This document shows, piece by piece, positions 10,359 through 19,850 of a DNA stretch of 64,000 bases (position 1 is its first letter; every line of letters starts with the position of its first letter). The DNA lies in assembly GCF_932526225.1 (NCBI RefSeq), contig NC_064044.1:13829453-13893452 (forward strand), in the 5' to 3' direction. The DNA comes from Nematostella vectensis (Eukaryota; Cnidaria; Anthozoa; Actiniaria; Edwardsiidae). The position numbers and the translations under genes were made by a program. Under the pieces are notes generated by a model. The model was not told the DNA's origin. It searched no databases and worked only from the letters and a program-made list of their open reading frames with translations.

Positions 10359-13043
10359 ATGCAGGCACCTAGGGGGAGACAGCTTAAGATACATGGAAAT
10401 ATTGTTAATGTACCTGCTGATGTAACTAATACAGTTAATATATTACCACGATTGCAAAATCAAACTGCTACAATTAAAGTTAATTTAAAGCGGATGCTGA
10501 AATATAAGAGTTCTGCACTGTCACTAAATGTAAGACCATATAAAGTACTTCAAGCAGCAAATTGGCTTATAACACATAGTAGTTTATATAGAGATGAAGG
10601 TATAGTACTGAATAATGACTGGATCAATCAATACAACAGAGCTGATAATGATGAAATTAATGAGAAGGTACAGTCAGATACAATAGATGAAACTGATGAC
10701 AATGATATTGATTCTGAAGGGCTAGACCAAAATGAATCACATGAAGATGAAGCAGAAACAATTGGTGGTGTTACTGATACTATGTTTACAGCAACTGACT
10801 TTTTAGAAGATAATGAAAGGCAAAACATATTAAATATTGCTCCAGGTGAAGGGAATAGACCATTAAGTGTTTTTAGAGACAAATATTGTGAAGAGTTAGC
10901 ATACCCTGGAATATTTCTTGGACAACCACGAATTGACAATAAACAAAGATTAGTCGATATTAACTATAGTGATATATGTAAATCAGAGTTGAGACGGTCT
11001 GACAGACGAGCTGCAGTGTGCATTGAAAATATATTTTACAAAACAAAAAAGTTGCAAATGAAAATTCTCTTAGGAAAATCACATATAGCTCTGAGAAAAT
11101 GTAAGGGAAACAACAAAAATATTACTGCTGGACAACTTAAAAAGCAAGGATCAATAGAGAGATTGATTCGTCATGATGATGGATACAAATTTTTAAATGC
11201 ATTGAGAGGTTCACCTCCATACTTTGAAAAAGCTAAAAAAGATCTGTTTGCAATGATTAGGCAGTTAGGTCCTGCTACACTATTTTGTAGTTTCTCATCA
11301 GCTGAAACACAATGGATGCACCTACTTAGAATACTTGGTCAGCTTGTAGACAATAAGGAATACACTGATGAACAAATAGACAATTTTAATTGGGATGACA
11401 GGTGTCGCTTAATTCAGAGTGACCCTGTGACATGTGCAAGACACTTTGATTATCAAGTTAATCAATTTTTAGCAAACTTCTTGTTCAGTCCTGCTCAACC
11501 TTTAGGTAAAATATCTGACTGGTTTTACCGTGTAGAATATCAGCAAAGAGGGTCTCCTCATATACATATGCTGATGTGGCTTGAAGATGCACCACAATTT
11601 CAAATAGATAGTGATGAAGATGTCACATCATTTATTGATAAGATAATAACTTGCCAAAAGCCAGTAGACAATGCTGATTTACTAGTCTTGGTTAATAGAC
11701 AGGTACATAGACATTCGCATACATGCCGTAAAAATACAAGTAGCAAATGTAGATTTAACTATCCACAGCCACCAATGAAGCAAACTATGATAATATATCC
11801 TCTAGATGAGGATACACCCGAAAAGGAAATAAAAATATATAGAGATAATTGGAAGGCAATTCAAGTGTATCTAGATGAAAGCAAAGAAGGTGAAGATATT
11901 ACATTTGACCAGTTACTCGTGAACCTTAATATCACTAAACAAAACTATTTACTTGCTGTAAGTTCATCGATTAACACACCTACTGTGTTTCTGAAAAGAA
12001 ATCCCAATGAATTACGCATAAATAATTACAACCCTGATTGTCTCTCTGCATGGAGAGCTAACATGGATATACAGTTTGTCTTAGATGTCTATGCATGTGC
12101 TGTGTACATAGTGAATTATATATCAAAAGGCCAGAAAGGCATGAGTGAACTTTTAAGAGAGGCATGTACTGAAGCTAGGCAAGGTACTAAAACAATAAAA
12201 CAACAAGTAAGGGATATTGGAAGTAAGTTCCTCAATAATGTTGAGATAAGTGCACAAGAAGCAGTGTACATTGTGTTACAGCTTCCAATGAGAAAATCAT
12301 CTAGACAGATAATATTTATAAATACATCACCACCTAATGAAAGAGTTGACCTATTAAAACCAATGGATAATATTAATGAAATGGATGATGACTCTGAAGA
12401 AATCTATACCAGTGGTTTACTCAAAAGATATTCAAAGCGCCCTCTAAAACTAGAAAATATCACACTTGCAGACTGGGCAGCATGGTATGATTGTGCTGGA
12501 AAGCCTTATGTAAAACAAACTAATCAAGTTGATGTTGATGGTCTTCCGTTAGAGAATTTTGTTGATGATAATCTAAATGATGATGATGATGATACAGAAG
12601 CTCAGAAAACACCACGTAGCAAAACTAAAAAACGAGCAAAGGCTAGGATAATTAGAAGTGTGTGGTTTAATAAGGAAGCTGAGCCGGAAAAACATTATCG
12701 TGAACTTCTAATGCTATTTACTCCATGGCAAAATGAAGAAACTGATATTCTTGGTACATTTTCATCTTATGAAGAACGCTATATGTTACTTGCCAATGTC
12801 ATCAATGAACAAATGAAACAATATGCAGTTTGCAATGAGGACTTTAATGAAATACAACAAGACATGAATAGATTAGAGGATAGATTTGATGAGATAGCAC
12901 CTTGTACTCAAAATCTTGAACAACAAGACCGAGCTGAAGGTGATCAAGACTTACATCCTGACTTCACTGGAAACTATAATCTATCAGATGATTTAGGAAT
13001 ACCATCAGTTGATAATACTGAAACACTTAAATATTATGAATGA
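10359..13043 (+). CDS. Helitron Rep (HUH) nuclease
   Basis: It lies in the same frame as ORF1, separated only by the TAA at 10350. ATG 10368 is not necessarily a natural start, since the family reads through this region. The Rep domain has the HUH-type motif GSPHIHMLMW (His401 and His403, numbering from 10359) and the two catalytic tyrosines in VYIVNYISKG (Tyr583 and Tyr587). These are the residues that nick and join DNA in rolling-circle transposition. A Cys/His stretch, HRHSHTCRKNTSSKCRFNYPQP, lies between them. A highly acidic region (DDDDDTEAQ) and a basic patch (KTKKRAKARIIRS) follow. The frame ends at TGA 13041. The helicase begins in the +1 frame just before this, so a 1-nt insertion near 13026-13036 probably broke a single Rep-helicase protein. 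Confidence 0.9.
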   Translation: MQAPRGRQLKIHGNIVNVPADVTNTVNILPRLQNQTATIKVNLKRMLKYKSSALSLNVRPYKVLQAANWLITHSSLYRDEGIVLNNDWINQYNRADNDEINEKVQSDTIDETDDNDIDSEGLDQNESHEDEAETIGGVTDTMFTATDFLEDNERQNILNIAPGEGNRPLSVFRDKYCEELAYPGIFLGQPRIDNKQRLVDINYSDICKSELRRSDRRAAVCIENIFYKTKKLQMKILLGKSHIALRKCKGNNKNITAGQLKKQGSIERLIRHDDGYKFLNALRGSPPYFEKAKKDLFAMIRQLGPATLFCSFSSAETQWMHLLRILGQLVDNKEYTDEQIDNFNWDDRCRLIQSDPVTCARHFDYQVNQFLANFLFSPAQPLGKISDWFYRVEYQQRGSPHIHMLMWLEDAPQFQIDSDEDVTSFIDKIITCQKPVDNADLLVLVNRQVHRHSHTCRKNTSSKCRFNYPQPPMKQTMIIYPLDEDTPEKEIKIYRDNWKAIQVYLDESKEGEDITFDQLLVNLNITKQNYLLAVSSSINTPTVFLKRNPNELRINNYNPDCLSAWRANMDIQFVLDVYACAVYIVNYISKGQKGMSELLREACTEARQGTKTIKQQVRDIGSKFLNNVEISAQEAVYIVLQLPMRKSSRQIIFINTSPPNERVDLLKPMDNINEMDDDSEEIYTSGLLKRYSKRPLKLENITLADWAAWYDCAGKPYVKQTNQVDVDGLPLENFVDDNLNDDDDDTEAQKTPRSKTKKRAKARIIRSVWFNKEAEPEKHYRELLMLFTPWQNEETDILGTFSSYEERYMLLANVINEQMKQYAVCNEDFNEIQQDMNRLEDRFDEIAPCTQNLEQQDRAEGDQDLHPDFTGNYNLSDDLGIPSVDNTETLKYYE

Positions 13044-14691
13044 ACTGCCAGATGATGAATATAGATGTATGGTACAGACGTTGAATAAAGAGCAAAAAGA
13101 ATTTTTCTATCATGTACTACATTTAATAAAAACTTCTGGTGAGGCATTTTACTGCTTTCTAAGTGGTGGTGCAGGTGTGGGTAAATCACATGTCACTAAA
13201 GCCTTATACCAAGCTGCTTTGAAATATTATAACACCAGACCTGGCGTTAATTTTGCTGAAACAAAAATACTTATGTTAGCACCCACAGGGAAAGCAGCAT
13301 ATAATATAAAGGGCAATACCATTCATAGTGCTTTAGCAGTACCAGCCTGTCAGTCATTAAAGAACTATAAGAAACTTGATTCAAGTAGGCTTAATACATT
13401 AAGATGCCAAATAGGTGGACTTAAGTTGATATTTGTAGATGAAATATCTATGGTTGGTAATACTATGTTTAATGTCCAATTCAATAATAGACTTAAAGAC
13501 ATCAAAGGCAGCTCGCTACCATTTGGCGGTGTTAGTATTGTTGCTATAGGAGATTTGTTTCAATTACAACCTGTAATGGATGGTTATATATTTAAAGACA
13601 TGGATAATGATGAATATGGTGTTCTTGCACCTAATGTATGGCAAGAACTTTTCAAAATGTTTGAACTTAAAGAAATCATGCGACAGAGGGAAAGCAAAGA
13701 CTTTGCTGAATTATTGAATAGATTAAGAGAGGGAAATCATACTAAAGAGGATATAATCAAATTAAAGGAAAGAATTCTTAACCACACTAGTGCTCAGTAT
13801 CCCAAAGATGCACCTCATTTATTTATTCAAAATGCTAAAGTCAATGACTTCAACTATAAAGCTCATAATGCTCTTCAGGGTCCAAAATACTCTATTAAAG
13901 CACATGACACTGTCATTGGAACAGATTCGGAAGAACTTAGAGACAAAATATTAAAGCAAATACCTAAAGATCCTAGAAAAACAAAACAACTGCATTCTGT
14001 TTTGCATTTGGCAATTGGTGAAAGAACAGAGATATCACTAAACACTAGAAATGATGATGGTATGACCAATGGTGCTGGTAGTGTCATAAAATTTATGCAA
14101 ATACATAAAACAGACAAACCATCAGGTATTATATGGGTACAGTTTGATCATGCTGATGTTGGTCGAAAAACCAGGCATGATAATAGACAGCTATATGTCA
14201 ATGATATTGAACCAACATGGACACCAATCAAACCTATTAGCACTCAATTTGCTGTAGGTAGAACAAGATCTGTACACGTGATGAGAAAACAATTTCCCCT
14301 TAGACCTGCTGCTGCTAAAACAATACATAGATCACAGGGTGATACTGAAAGTAGAATTGTAGTAAATTTTGAAACCAAAAGAGCCATTCCTCATATACAT
14401 TATGTAGGATTAAGTAGAGTAACAACTATAGATGGTCTATATATAACTGACTTATGTGAAAGCAAAATAGCTGTTAATACTGACGTCCAAACTGAAATGC
14501 ATCGATTGAGAACTGAAGGAAAACTGTCACTTTCTGTTAGTCCCATATATGAAGCACCTCAAGCTAGTATTAAAATCTGTTTTCTCAATGCAAGATCATT
14601 GCACAAGCATATAGATGACATACGTCATGACTTAAATTACTCAAGCACTGATGTAAATATTTTTTTCAGAAACAAGATTTTTTCAGCATGA
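13036..14691 (+). CDS. Helitron PIF1-like DNA helicase (Rep-Hel C-terminal part)
   Basis: This frame follows the Rep frame with a one-base shift and a short overlap. ATG 13036 is the first in-frame ATG, but normally this would be the continuation of Rep. Walker A is GGAGVGKSH (from about 13165). A PIF1-type LAPTGKAAYNIKGNTIHSAL segment follows, then Walker B LIFVDEISMVG (about 13426-13458), then GDLFQLQPV and EIMRQRES. The C-terminal KTIHRSQGDTE and HYVGLSRVT motifs complete the superfamily 1B set. It would unwind the donor strand during rolling-circle transposition. The last 40 codons (from about 14569, KICFLNARSL) already belong to the endonuclease domain. The frame is lost after 14660 in a run of seven T (14660-14666). 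Confidence 0.9.
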   Translation: MNELPDDEYRCMVQTLNKEQKEFFYHVLHLIKTSGEAFYCFLSGGAGVGKSHVTKALYQAALKYYNTRPGVNFAETKILMLAPTGKAAYNIKGNTIHSALAVPACQSLKNYKKLDSSRLNTLRCQIGGLKLIFVDEISMVGNTMFNVQFNNRLKDIKGSSLPFGGVSIVAIGDLFQLQPVMDGYIFKDMDNDEYGVLAPNVWQELFKMFELKEIMRQRESKDFAELLNRLREGNHTKEDIIKLKERILNHTSAQYPKDAPHLFIQNAKVNDFNYKAHNALQGPKYSIKAHDTVIGTDSEELRDKILKQIPKDPRKTKQLHSVLHLAIGERTEISLNTRNDDGMTNGAGSVIKFMQIHKTDKPSGIIWVQFDHADVGRKTRHDNRQLYVNDIEPTWTPIKPISTQFAVGRTRSVHVMRKQFPLRPAAAKTIHRSQGDTESRIVVNFETKRAIPHIHYVGLSRVTTIDGLYITDLCESKIAVNTDVQTEMHRLRTEGKLSLSVSPIYEAPQASIKICFLNARSLHKHIDDIRHDLNYSSTDVNIFFRNKIFSA

Positions 14692-15226
14692 AAATGATGA
14701 TTCATATCTATTAGATGATAAAAACTATACATTGTTCAGAAATGATGGTACACCAAGACAAAATGTAAGGCCATATGGAAGTACAGCAGTGTATAGCCGT
14801 CTTGACTATTACCCAGGATATCCATTTTGTAGTAATATACATGGTGTAGAAATAACTATTTTGAGGTTTATGATCATACCTCATATTACAATAGTGGGAG
14901 TATACAGCTCACCAACAGTATCAATAACAGAATTATGTAATGCTATGAAAGAGACACTAGACTCTCTACCAACACAAATTAACATTTTTATTGATGATTT
15001 CAATGTGAACTGGTTCAGTGAATCACGCCGTGCATCACTTTATAACTTTTTTATAACACAAAATTGTTATAGACAGCTAGTTTCATGTAGTACAACAGAC
15101 AGTAAAACCTGTATTGACCACATCTACACTAATTTACCTGAAGTGCAAACAAGCTTTCAGATTTTGGAGACATATTTTTCTGATCATAAAGCCATTTGTG
15201 TATTGATAAACAGCTTCATTAACTAA
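14667..15226 (+). pseudogene. Helentron AP-type endonuclease domain, frame-shifted from the helicase
   Basis: The coding signal jumps from frame 1 to frame 2 at the T7 run 14660-14666; removing one T would restore continuity. The domain begins upstream at FLNARSL (about 14578-14600), the N-terminal motif of AP-like endonucleases of non-LTR retrotransposons. It continues here with LFRNDGTPRQNVRPYG, GVYSSP, FNVNW, CIDHIYTNLPE and SDHKAICVLI. Helentrons are known to carry such an endonuclease behind the helicase. The usual G-D-F-N motif reads DDFN here, a probable damaging Gly-to-Asp change next to a catalytic Asp. The frame ends at TAA 15224-15226. Confidence 0.82.
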
Positions 15227-15445
15227 AGGCAAAAATTGATAATGGAGTCTATAAAAACAGTGCAAACAATTTACATTACACACTAGTTTATTTAACATTA
15301 GCACATACTGATTATGTTCTTATAAGACTACCGGTATTCTGAATAATTAGGTACTTATTATAAATATTATGTATTAGAAACACAGTTAAATACACTCAAT
15401 AGTGCAATTGTTTAGATACACTTTATTTCATTACAGAATACCAAC

Positions 15446-15614
15446 ATGAGCACTCCTACAACAAACCCGTAAGTACTTGTATCTTAATCTCATTTCTATT
15501 TTTCGTTTCCATCTTATCTTAGGTAATATCTTTGTACTCTTTGCTAATATTATTACATAACATCTCCTTTTAATTGCAGACAACAACAACTCAACAAAGC
15601 TGACGACTCACCAG
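15446..15614 (+). CDS. Putative 5' exons of the Helitron RPA-like gene
   Basis: ATG 15446 opens a 23-nt exon ending before GTAAGT at 15469. A second exon of 35 nt (15580-15614) lies between an ATTGCAG acceptor and a GTAAGA donor. Both have good splice signals, and together they code for a short polar leader. The following acceptor TTTCAG ends at 15694. Read in phase, exon 3 would start DVQLRGF and meet a stop nine codons later, while the long frame is one base off; the switch falls in a T4 run at 15712-15715. This suggests a 1-nt insertion in this copy. Alternatively the exons are untranslated and ATG 15695 is the start. Confidence 0.5.
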
Positions 15615-15694
15615 GTAAGATATATATTTCTTTGTTGTGTAAAGCATAATAAACAATGTGTTTGCAATGACTAAAATAAGTTCTATTCTTTCAG

Positions 15695-16720
15695 ATGTTC
15701 AACTTAGAGGGTTTTGTTCATAGCCTAAGTCCTGTTAAGCATGCGAAAAAAAAACACAGAAAACCATACTTTGACTGTCTTGTCCAAACTGGAGAAGCTG
15801 AAAAGGTCCGTGCCGTGTGCTATGACCCACAGCTAAGAAAAAATCTCCTTGAACCATACCAAAATAAATCACCAATAAAAATCACAGCCACCAAAAGAAT
15901 GGCTAGCACCAGTACCTCTGAAGAGTTCAGAATGACGAAAAAATCAAAGATAACATCAGCAGCGCCAGAATTCTCATATAACTCCCAAGTTGTCTCATCT
16001 ATTGTGACGGTGCAAGAAGCGTTATCAGCGCCAGAATACAAGGCAGTTGACATTGTTGCTAAGGTGGTAACAAAGAATCACGAAAATCAATTGATCATTA
16101 AACAAGGTCAACAGCTAAAGAAATCAGACTGTATCATTGGTGATGAGCATAGCACAATAAAACTCACTCTCTGGGAAGACCTCATTGACAGAGTAGAATG
16201 TGGAAAAACGTACACATTTAAGAATGTTAGAATCAGAGTATTTGATGACGTTAAATATCTATCTACAAATACTTCAACATCAATTGAACCAGCTGATCGA
16301 CAAATCCATGACATAAACTTAACATCTGAGCAATTTGCTGAAAATATTATCGAGGGACGGTTTATCGGTGCCAATGTGAAAGCAGCAAACTCTTGTGTTG
16401 TATGCAACACCACGCTAAATCAAGATGATAGTGAAGATGACATGATAACATGTCCCCTGCCAACTTGCCAAACAATGCTCTTTTCAGAATGCCAAACAAA
16501 ACTGGTTTGCAACTTAACTGTCAAGAAAACTGATGGCAAAATGCAGATGTACACATGCTTTAATGATGGCCTGCAAAGTTTTCTCATCTCCATCAACAAA
16601 GGCGACACTAGAATAGATGACTTATCACCTAAAGAACTGAACAAGCTTTTCTTAACTGCTGGAACTAAGCAACTTATTGTGGATAATTCAACCTCTGTCA
16701 TTCATCAGGTTCTCTTTTAG
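15695..16720 (+). CDS. Helitron RPA-like single-stranded DNA-binding protein
   Basis: The open frame is 341 codons from ATG 15695, which immediately follows a TTTCAG splice acceptor. The opening GFVHSLSPVK with FDCLVQTGEAEKVRAVCYDP, and the middle LTLWEDLIDRVECGKTYTFKNVRIR, resemble OB folds of replication protein A large-subunit homologues. The C-terminal CVVCN (18 residues) CPLPTC (then SECQTKLVC) is a zinc-binding pattern like that of RPA1. Animal and plant Helitrons often carry such a gene; it would coat the displaced strand. It is a separate transcription unit behind Rep-helicase. The likely frameshift at 15712-15715 affects only its 5' end. Confidence 0.85.
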   Translation: MFNLEGFVHSLSPVKHAKKKHRKPYFDCLVQTGEAEKVRAVCYDPQLRKNLLEPYQNKSPIKITATKRMASTSTSEEFRMTKKSKITSAAPEFSYNSQVVSSIVTVQEALSAPEYKAVDIVAKVVTKNHENQLIIKQGQQLKKSDCIIGDEHSTIKLTLWEDLIDRVECGKTYTFKNVRIRVFDDVKYLSTNTSTSIEPADRQIHDINLTSEQFAENIIEGRFIGANVKAANSCVVCNTTLNQDDSEDDMITCPLPTCQTMLFSECQTKLVCNLTVKKTDGKMQMYTCFNDGLQSFLISINKGDTRIDDLSPKELNKLFLTAGTKQLIVDNSTSVIHQVLF

Positions 16721-17412
16721 ACCTCAAAACACGTCGAAGGTATAAACACTACAGAAAAACATTTATTTGCATATTTTGAGTTTTTGTTGAACTACAGGCA
16801 AAATGTCTGATATTCTCTGCTTTTCTTGTATAATACAGAGAAATTCATTCAAAAAAGTTAAATTTAGAGTTCGTTTAGTTGTAAAACTGGAACCAGCATT
16901 ATTGTTATTGTTCATATTGTACAGTATCTAGATGACTGTGTACAATGGTCTTGCTGATATTCAACTCATATTGATCATATTGTATAAGCCAAAATCTAGT
17001 TATTGGTCAACCAAGACCATCCATGATATATTGTTTCTAATCAACAAACATTTCACAATTATATTACAAAATAGAGTGAAAGTACAGACAAATATTATTT
17101 TAAAGGGATTTTATTGAATATATTTTTATATAAGATGTTACTGTTCATATTATAACTATATCAATATTTTTGAAAAGCCACAAAAATTGTATTCACGTTA
17201 TATATTTATATTGAAGTGGAAATAAAATGTTTATATTTTGCAAAATTGAACATTTTTATGGTGTTTAGCCACACAACCTAATTTTTCACATCTTTCTGTT
17301 TCTTATGCTTACACTGTAAATTCTAACTTCTTCAAAAACAATTCACTATGCTAAGACCTACACTAAAGTCTCTACTCTTTACGTTTCTTATGCATTATAC
17401 CTTGAGTCACAT
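16721..17412 (+). other. Helitron 3' non-coding region
   Basis: This is AT-rich sequence with no convincing gene. A canonical AATAAA at 17221-17226, about 500 bp after the RPA stop, is a plausible polyadenylation signal for the RPA transcript. Confidence 0.5.
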
Positions 17413-17427
17413 GCAGTCTTTGACTGC
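17413..17427. repeat. Right-subterminal hairpin of the Helitron
   Basis: GCAGTC and GACTGC pair perfectly across a TTT loop, followed by a CTATTTTTTTTATAT tail up to the boundary at 17442. A short hairpin just inside the 3' end is a hallmark of Helitron and Helentron elements, where it marks the end of strand transfer. Confidence 0.75.
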
Positions 17428-17442
17428 CTATTTTTTTTATAT

Positions 17443-19440
17443 GTCCTAAGAGTGAATATGTCTGCGAATTTTGCTGGAAACTTGCCATTCAGTGCAGATT
17501 CGGCTGACTACTTCTTGAATTAGCTTTGAACCAATTTAAAAAAAGATCCTATTAAATTTTCTGAAGAAACACCAAATACGTTTTTAACTGTCATAAAGTA
17601 TTAACATAAATACTAGTACATTGTTAACCGTAATGCTAATAAAAAGAAATTGAAGAGCTTGGGCTTCCTGTGGATAAACCTAAATTCGTCTGTTATTCAG
17701 ACTAGCTAATGGGGGGAATCCCCTACAAACGTTTTGTGATTTGCAATTCAAATTTCTACATTTATTTGTTTGTTCGTATTTTGTGCAAAGCATCATTTGA
17801 TCTTCAACTACAGCCCTGATGTAGTGTCGAATTGTGCTTAAAGGCAAGTTGAACAAGGTGTAATCAAGTTAAAAGTTTCAGGAAAGGAACCTCTATGTAT
17901 CATTACACTCGAAAGCTTCATACCAAGCATTATTGAACGAGGTATGGATTTTGTCAGTTCTATAACAGACTATTTGGTGTTATGGTTACGGTTTTCTGTA
18001 CTCACTTTGGACTTGCGAAGTCATCTTTTGTTTGTGTCATGTGGAAAAAATAGCTTCCATCACTCCTACGCTTACAACTCACTGTTTATAAGTTTTGAAT
18101 CTTCTCTAGGTTTCTAGGACGGCTCTTTACTCTGTTGTGCGAAGATATCTATAACCAAAGCCTCTTGTAAATGTGTCGTGACATTTTCATACAAGTAATA
18201 ATCTAATAGGAACTCTATTGTAATCCTATTTTTTTTGCTGATAAAAGAAAACCATATATATTTCTAAAAAGAGAGAGAAAGCCTGAGTTTCTTAGATTAT
18301 GCAATAGGTAATTTATTCATAATGTATCTCTTTCGTTAGGCGTGAAGCTTGCAAGTAACTTGTAGCGTGTTCCGCCATTAAAATTAGAGATTGCTGTTAC
18401 TTGTCATTGAGCGATGTCTGCGGTTTTGTATAAAGGACAGCATACATTTTGAGATACAGGGTTTTGTGTGTGTTTTTTCGACATTACGTCGAAAAGCCAG
18501 TGAGAGTCAATTTGCCCGCGAAGTTTGCTGGGAACCTAGCCTTAGATTCGGACTCGGATATTTTCTTGAATTAGAATTTCTTAGGGAAAGTTCATTTATT
18601 ATACCGAGAGGGGTGGGGGGGGGGGGGGGGGGGGGGGGTGAGGGGTGAGGGTACTATCGGGGGCCCTCGAGAAATTTCCAAGGTCTAAAGGCGGGAGCGT
18701 CGAAAGTGTATCGATTTTAAAAACGGGGGTCACTCATTTCTTTGGGTTTTGTCTCTTCTATATAATTTGACCAAGTGTCAAATCAGACTTCTTGGTCCAA
18801 CGAGTCTCATCGGTTTGGGGGCAGTTATTGGCACGCACAATCCAGGAGAGCCACGTTTTATCTATGCAATTCAATGCCTTCACTTTTTCTGAATTAATAT
18901 TTTCAGCGAATTCTTTCCCCTCCACTTCCTGACCAGCTTGCAGCTAATCTCTTGCTCGCATTCCTTTGACATTGTCTTTTGCGTTCCTTCCTTCCTTTCC
19001 TCCTTCCTTCTTTGTTTTTCTGGAGGGGTGGGTGGGGGGGGGGGGGGGGGTTCCTAAAATATGGAGGAAGCATAAGGAGGGGCATGAGAAATTTTGTTCC
19101 TCCTGAAGGGGGGGGGGAAGGGCAACTTATTTTATCCCTTACTTTTATCAAAATCCTCACTCTTCCCCCCCCCCCCCCTCGGGATAATAAATGAACTTTT
19201 CCTTAGAAACACTATTAAAAAGACACTGTTAGAGAACACCCAAAAAACCTAAGCATAAATACCAGTTCATTGTTTACCTTAACGTCCACAGAGACAAATT
19301 TTAGAAATGCAGTTTTTAGGGGTTATTTTTTTTTCATTTCCATACCCAGAGGAGGGGGGGGGGGGGGGGGGGTCATTTTTTTAATCTTGTTCCACGTGAG
19401 ATACCGACCAGGCGATCTGCCTTATTACACATAATTTTCA
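17443..19440. repeat. Segmental duplication unit 1, middle block with G tracts
   Basis: The block continues the unit interrupted by the Helitron. It matches unit 3 at 62460 onward over nearly its whole length. Unit 2 keeps only the part 17851-18250 (at 45511-45910) and then jumps to the equivalent of 19447. Long G runs lie at 18615-18638, 19034-19050 and 19354-19372. An open frame around 18391-18648 is present in units 1 and 3 but has no ATG start and runs into the G tract, so I do not call it a gene. Confidence 0.65.
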
Positions 19441-19850
19441 CGGCGTCAAAATTTCGAGATTTTGAGATGGCGATATTTCGCGACACTTTATTTTCGCGAT
19501 TTTCCTATTTTCGTATAAACCCGATCACTTTACATTCGCGATTTCGCGATTTTTGGGATAATAAAATCAAGCAAAACAAATTAAATGGAATGGAATTAAT
19601 GTGCTATAATCATCAAAACTGACACAATTTTCAACAAAAAGATGCGTTGGCTAAATTTATTTTCATAAAAACCTATACAAGTCAAGCTCATATATATACC
19701 CTTACTTTATGTACATAAGGTGTATCATAAAGCTTATTAAACGACCAATACTGCCCCAAATGTTTCTTGTGTACTCACTTAATTTTCGCGCATCCTAATT
19801 TTCGCGACACTTTATTTTCGCGTCACTTTATTTTCACCAATCTTTTAAGA
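19441..19850. repeat. TTTTCGCGA-rich dispersed repeat
   Basis: Multiple TTTCGCGA and CACTTTATTTTCGCG motifs occur near both ends. A shorter copy lies at about 45930-46180 in unit 2. This is probably a non-autonomous DNA transposon; I could not define terminal repeats or a target duplication. Confidence 0.5.

Larger units (their letters stand above)
7717..17442 (+). mobile_element. Autonomous Helitron/Helentron-type rolling-circle transposon, recently inserted
   Basis: The boundaries come from comparison with unit 3, where the flanks GGCGCAAATTCT..GAGGC and GTCCTAAGAGTGAAT..GTCTGCG are continuous at about 62434-62477. In unit 1 they are split by 9,726 bp. The element encodes OTU, Helitron N-terminal, HUH Rep, PIF1-like helicase, AP-endonuclease and RPA-like proteins, the content known for animal Helentrons. 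A 6-bp stem hairpin lies 16 bp from the right end. The ends are not the classic 5'-TC and CTRR-3', which agrees with Helentron rather than canonical Helitron termini. No target-site duplication is evident, as expected for this class. Because unit 3 has the empty site, insertion came after the segmental duplication. One nonsense codon and three inferred frameshifts mean this copy is not autonomous as read. Confidence 0.88.

Noticed and set aside
17178-17189. CACAAAAATTGT as an asymmetric terminal inverted repeat partner of 7727-7738
   Set aside because: The 12-bp match is AT-rich, nearly self-complementary and about 250 bp from the right end, so chance is likely.
18391-18648. 85-codon open frame shared by units 1 and 3
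   Set aside because: It lacks an ATG start, ends in a G homopolymer and has no recognisable domain; conservation reflects the recent duplication.
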